Shown: positions 61,225 to 64,000 of the stretch, piece by piece
Position numbering within the stretch: the first letter of the stretch is position 1
Layout of the letters: every line of letters begins with the position of its first letter
NCBI GenBank assembly: GCA_007693595.1
Contig: REDI01000031.1
Coordinates: 1-64,000 of the forward strand
DNA length: 64,000 bases
Reading direction: 5' to 3'
Origin: Deltaproteobacteria bacterium
GTDB lineage: Bacteria > Myxococcota_A > UBA796 > GCA-2862545
Notes under the pieces: model-generated
The model's input: the letters and a program-made list of their open reading frames with translations, nothing else
Database searches by the model: none
Told to the model about the DNA's origin: nothing
Translations under genes and position numbers: made by a program

Positions 61225-62222
61225 GATGCAGCTCCTGCGGAGTTGGGGCGCTGGCCTGTCCCGAGCCAGACCATGGTCTCTCGGTCGCTCGCGAGCGTCT
61301 GCCAGAACAGGGAGAACCGTAGGGCGCGCTGCCATCCCGTGATCGCGCGGTTGAAAGGCTCCGGGCGAGGATCGGTCCAGGCTGCGGCGACCACACCGCC
61401 CAAGAGCAGGAGCGCCGCCGCTGAGACGTTGGGGATCTGGGGTAGCAATCGAAGGAAGATCGTGCGCCTGATCGCTTCGATGGCCCAGGCTTCGTCGTTG
61501 GAGGAGAGCCGGTCGGGCCAGGGGAGGGGACCGCTCGCCCACTTGCAGGCGGAGGCCGTGACAGGCTTCAGCGCGGCGCGTAGGTTCGGCCCTACCCCTT
61601 CGTTGGTCAGGAAGGGCTCGAAGTCGATCGAGGACAGGTGGCTCGCCCAGCGTTTCGCGAACCCCGGCGGCAGAACACCCCGAGGTGCGGGCTCGCGGGT
61701 GAGCACCGAGAGCAGGCCGGGGACACTCGCTTGGGGGTCTTCGCACATCGCGACGAGCTGCGCTTCGACCCGGTCTTGGCCACCCGGCGCGGGAGGGCTG
61801 GCTGCGACGATGGGGCCGTCAGGCAAGGGGGGACCCTCGCGCCAGCTCTGCCAGGCGCCGTAGGAGGCCGGATCGATCCCGATCCGAAACTCGGACCCCG
61901 TGTTGGGGGCGGACTGCGCCTTGATCGCGATGAGGGGGAACTGGAGGCAGGGAATCGGCTTGGCGCTGGGGCCGAGGCTGCTGTGGATCCGGCAGCGGTT
62001 GTCGTCAGCGAGGAAGACACAACGCCCCTTGGACATACGGAGCGCATCGTCTTGGATGGGGTCGGGGATGTCCAGGTGCGCGGCGGCTCGCTCCACCTTG
62101 GCCCGTTCTTGGTCATTGTATACCGGGATCCGGACGCCCTGACAGCAGCCCCCGCAGCCTGTGCAGCGATGGCGTAGGGTGGCGTTGCCTTGGCGCGTGA
62201 TGTGGGTTCGCTGGGATGACAT
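61221..62222 (-). CDS. YkgJ family cysteine-cluster protein
   Basis: 333 residues. The N-terminal half has the CxxCxxCC cluster (CTGCGGCC, residues ~20-27), CVF and CRIH plus PC-x-x-FPL, the Fe-S/zinc cluster pattern of YkgJ-like proteins. The C-terminal half (about 130-333) is a helical domain with no known family. YkgJ functions are mostly unknown. Translational coupling to a response regulator suggests a signalling link; this is inference. The start at 62222 lacks a visible ribosome site. Confidence 0.85.
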   Translation of the reverse strand: MSSQRTHITRQGNATLRHRCTGCGGCCQGVRIPVYNDQERAKVERAAAHLDIPDPIQDDALRMSKGRCVFLADDNRCRIHSSLGPSAKPIPCLQFPLIAIKAQSAPNTGSEFRIGIDPASYGAWQSWREGPPLPDGPIVAASPPAPGGQDRVEAQLVAMCEDPQASVPGLLSVLTREPAPRGVLPPGFAKRWASHLSSIDFEPFLTNEGVGPNLRAALKPVTASACKWASGPLPWPDRLSSNDEAWAIEAIRRTIFLRLLPQIPNVSAAALLLLGGVVAAAWTDPRPEPFNRAITGWQRALRFSLFWQTLASDRETMVWLGTGQRPNSAGAAS

Positions 62223-62349
62223 AGGAGAGTCATATCGTAGTGGGGAGAGGTTGCAGCCGATGAGTGCCAGATCCTTTCCTTTTTACAGCACACCCCAGAC
62301 CGGCTTCAAGGCCGTGCTCGGTCGGGTCAGAAGGATGGCCGGAGTACTA

Positions 62350-62380
62350 AAAGCCTTGACATGTCAAGTGAAAGCCTTGA
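62350..62380 (+). repeat. Two direct repeats AAAGCCTTGA spaced by 21 bases
   Basis: AAAGCCTTGA occurs at 62350-62359 and 62371-62380. The repeat distance of 21 bases is two helical turns, which would place bound proteins on the same DNA face. The first copy runs into the palindrome. Confidence 0.75.
62355..62368 (+). promoter_or_regulatory. Perfect 14-base palindrome CTTGACATGTCAAG, candidate operator
   Basis: Perfect inverted repeat upstream of the hydrolase-like gene. It contains the sigma-70 -35 consensus TTGACA (62356-62361), although no good -10 follows at the right distance. The core TTGACnnGTCAA recurs at 63638-63649 before the HTH gene. Confidence 0.6.
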
Positions 62381-62480
62381 GAAAACATGAAGTTCTTGCC
62401 AGGGGTCGCAGTTGCAGCTAGGTTATGTCTGGCGCAGGGCCTCGTTTCCCTTCGCCCCCGTCTCGCGGGCCTTCCATCCC

Positions 62481-63641
62481 ATGCTCCACGCACCTTCCCC
62501 CTCGGCTCCTACTCGTGACCCCCTCGCGGTTGGAGCTTCCCCAACGCCGTCCTCGCCGTCCGCGCCAACCCCCTTGGCGCGGCGGCTTGGGGGATGGGTT
62601 CGCCGGGCGACCTGGCGAGTCCTGCACCCTGACCTGCGCGAGCCCTACCTACGCCGGGTCGAGCTTCCCGAGCTGGAGCTCCTGCCCTTCGCCACACGCG
62701 ATGGTTGGCGCAGCGTAGTCCATGTGCTGCCTGCGCGGCCGGGAGCATCTGGAGAGCCGGTCGTCGTCGCCCACGCGCTGGGGGTCAGCCCAGACGCCTT
62801 TCGCCTCGACGATCGAGACAGCCTCGTTGCCCATCTGCGTCGTGCTGGTTTTGCGGTCTACCTCCTCACCCATCGCGGGGATCCCTGCGCGCGGGCTCCG
62901 TCGGTGGGCGCGACCTTCGACTTCGATGACGTGCTCGAGCGCGATCTCCCGGCCGCGCTGCGGGAGATCCGAGCGCACTGCGGAGCGGCTCGTGTCCACT
63001 TCATCGGCCACGGGCTCGGCGGGCACCTTGGTTTGGCCCACGCAGGGCGCGGATATTCCGACGATCTCGCTTCGCTCACGGTCCTTGGTGCGCCGGCGCG
63101 GTTCGAGCCCTCTTCGGCGCGCTCCGAGGCCCGACGCGCGGCCCGAGCGTTGGCCTTCCTCCCGGCCCACTGGCGTCTACCATCCGCCTCGTTGGCTTGG
63201 GCGGTCGCCCCTTGGGTCCGAGATGGGGCCAGCTTGGGGCTCGACCTCGCCTCCGAGGCCCCAGGGGACCTGATGCGAAGCCTCCTGTGCCTAGGCAGCC
63301 AAGATGTGGCGGTGGGGCTCGCCCGTCAGGTAGCCCGGTGGCAGCGCACTGGGGTCTGGTCCGATCGGACAGGGCTGCTCGACTACGCAGCCACCCTTCG
63401 CGGTGCCGACGCGCCCCTCTTTGCCATCTCCGTCGCAGCCGATGGGGTCGCCTGTGCGTCGCACACGACCTCTCTGTGGGGCGCAGGCCCAACGGCGCAT
63501 CTCTCTGTCCCCGGCGGACGGCACCTCGATCCCTTGATCGGCGAACGTGCTCCAGAGCAGGTCTTTGCTCCCATCGTCCAGTGGCTGGACCAGCACCGTC
63601 ACCGAAGCTGGGGTGGCGTCGATCCTCACCGGCAGGGTTGA
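62481..63641 (+). CDS. Alpha/beta-hydrolase-like protein lacking the nucleophile serine
   Basis: 386 residues from the ATG at 62481. The fold is clear: oxyanion-strand VVVAHALGVSPDAF, AGFAVYLLTHRGD, nucleophile elbow HFIGHGLGGHLG, and late SVAADGVACASH and PGGRHLDPLIG, as in PHA synthase/lipase-like proteins. The elbow reads G-H-G-L-G where active enzymes have G-x-S-x-G (Gly178 instead of Ser), so catalysis by the usual mechanism is unlikely. It may bind a lipid or act as a pseudo-enzyme. Its stop lies in the second TTGAC-GTCAA palindrome. Confidence 0.82.
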   Translation: MLHAPSPSAPTRDPLAVGASPTPSSPSAPTPLARRLGGWVRRATWRVLHPDLREPYLRRVELPELELLPFATRDGWRSVVHVLPARPGASGEPVVVAHALGVSPDAFRLDDRDSLVAHLRRAGFAVYLLTHRGDPCARAPSVGATFDFDDVLERDLPAALREIRAHCGAARVHFIGHGLGGHLGLAHAGRGYSDDLASLTVLGAPARFEPSSARSEARRAARALAFLPAHWRLPSASLAWAVAPWVRDGASLGLDLASEAPGDLMRSLLCLGSQDVAVGLARQVARWQRTGVWSDRTGLLDYAATLRGADAPLFAISVAADGVACASHTTSLWGAGPTAHLSVPGGRHLDPLIGERAPEQVFAPIVQWLDQHRHRSWGGVDPHRQG

Positions 63642-63650
63642 CGCGTCAAC
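63637..63650 (+). promoter_or_regulatory. Perfect 14-base palindrome GTTGACGCGTCAAC, candidate operator of the HTH gene
   Basis: Perfect inverted repeat spanning the hydrolase stop codon, ending 37 bases before the HTH ATG at 63688. It has the same core TTGACnnGTCAA as the palindrome at 62355-62368. Confidence 0.6.
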
Positions 63651-63665
63651 GGAGGGAGCGTTAGA

Positions 63666-63680
63666 CCTCCTGGGCGGAGG
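63666..63680 (+). other. Small hairpin covering part of the HTH gene ribosome site
   Basis: CCTCC-TGGGC-GGAGG (63666-63680) pairs with the first half of the GGAGGAGG ribosome site, seven bases before the ATG at 63688. It could mask the site and lower translation. Confidence 0.35.
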
Positions 63681-63687
63681 AGGCCCG

Positions 63688-63945
63688 ATGTCGAGTCGAG
63701 AACGAATCGCCGAGAACTTCGTGCGACGCTACGGTGCGGAGCGCCTTCGAACCCTGATCGACGCCTTCGCGCAAGGGGTCTCGGGCCAAGTGATCGCCGA
63801 CGAGCTCCAGGTGAGTCGGGAACGCGTTCGTCAGTGGAAGAACGCTTTTGGATCCGTCATCATGGTCTACCAGGTACACCCCGAGATCCAGCGACTCATC
63901 GCCGTGGAAGCGGGCGTGTCGTCGGATCCTTCCGAGAGGCGGTAG
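63688..63945 (+). CDS. Small helix-turn-helix protein
   Basis: 85 residues from an ATG preceded by GGAGGAGG. Helix-turn-helix near residues 31-56 (SGQVIADELQVSRERVRQW), of the type in sigma region 4 or LuxR-like domains, with a C-terminal tail of ~30 residues. It has no ligand domain. It probably binds DNA and, given the palindrome 37 bases upstream, may regulate itself and the hydrolase-like gene. Confidence 0.75.
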   Translation: MSSRERIAENFVRRYGAERLRTLIDAFAQGVSGQVIADELQVSRERVRQWKNAFGSVIMVYQVHPEIQRLIAVEAGVSSDPSERR

Positions 63946-64000
63946 CCCCTGCTCCAACAGACTGCTAGCAGGCCTTATCCCTGCGACCCAACAAGGAGCT

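Larger units (their letters stand above)
62223..62480. other. 258-base divergent regulatory region, AT-rich for this window
   Basis: The space between the YkgJ gene and the hydrolase-like gene holds a palindromic operator (62355-62368), direct repeats and several A/T runs (e.g. CCTTTCCTTTTTAC near 62275). The hydrolase-like frame is open upstream to a TTG at 62412, but the conserved part begins after the ATG at 62481. Confidence 0.6.

Noticed and set aside
62387-62518. 43-residue plus-strand frame starting with an Ala/Leu-rich stretch like a signal peptide
   Set aside because: No ribosome site, no recognisable mature part, and it overlaps the hydrolase-like start region; likely chance.
63951-64000. 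tRNA or terminator at the right edge
   Set aside because: Only a 10-base palindrome CTGCTAGCAG is visible; no cloverleaf and no T-run within the window.

Overview
The window looks like a stretch of chromosome from a high-GC, diderm, Myxococcota-type bacterium (the old Deltaproteobacteria). Three kinds of evidence support this. The truncated protein at the left edge ends in a Cys-x-Cys / hydrophobic / poly-Arg tail of the MYXO-CTERM type. There are three Hanks-type Ser/Thr kinases and many lipoproteins. There is also a full outer-membrane and lipid A biogenesis cluster. Coding density is very high: most neighbours overlap by 1-4 bases (ATGA/GTGA) or sit a few bases apart. I found no tRNA, rRNA, insertion sequence, prophage or CRISPR array, and no gene-free stretch reaches 300 bases.

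Layout. 1-6220: MYXO-CTERM tail, a propeller-like protein, slyX, an M13 metallopeptidase lipoprotein, msrB, then alkC coupled to an AlbA_2/Schlafen-type protein. 6248-14179 (minus strand): a methionine-salvage operon mtnD-mtnW-mtnX-mtnB that uses a RuBisCO-like enolase, followed by topA and a large kinase with SRPBCC, DUF5939-like and degenerate cyclase-like regions. 14345-23322: a VWA lipoprotein, rarA, lpxH, mreB with two small genes, sppA and a soluble lytic transglycosylase. 23603-34212: a lipoprotein / transmembrane kinase / secreted protein module, three more lipoproteins, a very large protein joining a gluzincin protease, a TolB-type propeller and an outer-membrane barrel, and a BtpA-family protein.

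34315-41686 carries an EF-G-like GTPase lacking key catalytic residues, then phoH-pgpH-ybeY and prfB. prfB keeps the classical +1 programmed frameshift, so its true coding region (40567-41686) is split over two frames. 41847-54925 is one long envelope-biogenesis run: an acidic protein, lysS, lolC/E, lolD, bamA, a transmembrane kinase, skp, lpxD, fabZ, lpxA and a Gfo/Idh oxidoreductase. These supply lipoprotein export, outer-membrane protein insertion, periplasmic chaperoning and the first lipid A steps. The kinase between bamA and skp has an extracytoplasmic end that resembles BamE/SmpA and is the most intriguing item in the window.

54998-63945: an SDR oxidoreductase, a minus-strand group (lipoprotein, hsdM, hsdS, four-helix membrane protein) without hsdR, a heme/copper-monooxygenase-like lipoprotein whose ATG overlaps the divergent ATG of the hsdM-linked lipoprotein, a YkgJ-type cysteine-cluster protein coupled to a single-domain response regulator, and an alpha/beta-hydrolase-like protein without its nucleophile serine followed by a small helix-turn-helix protein. 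The last two genes each have a perfect TTGACnnGTCAA palindrome upstream, which suggests a small local regulon.
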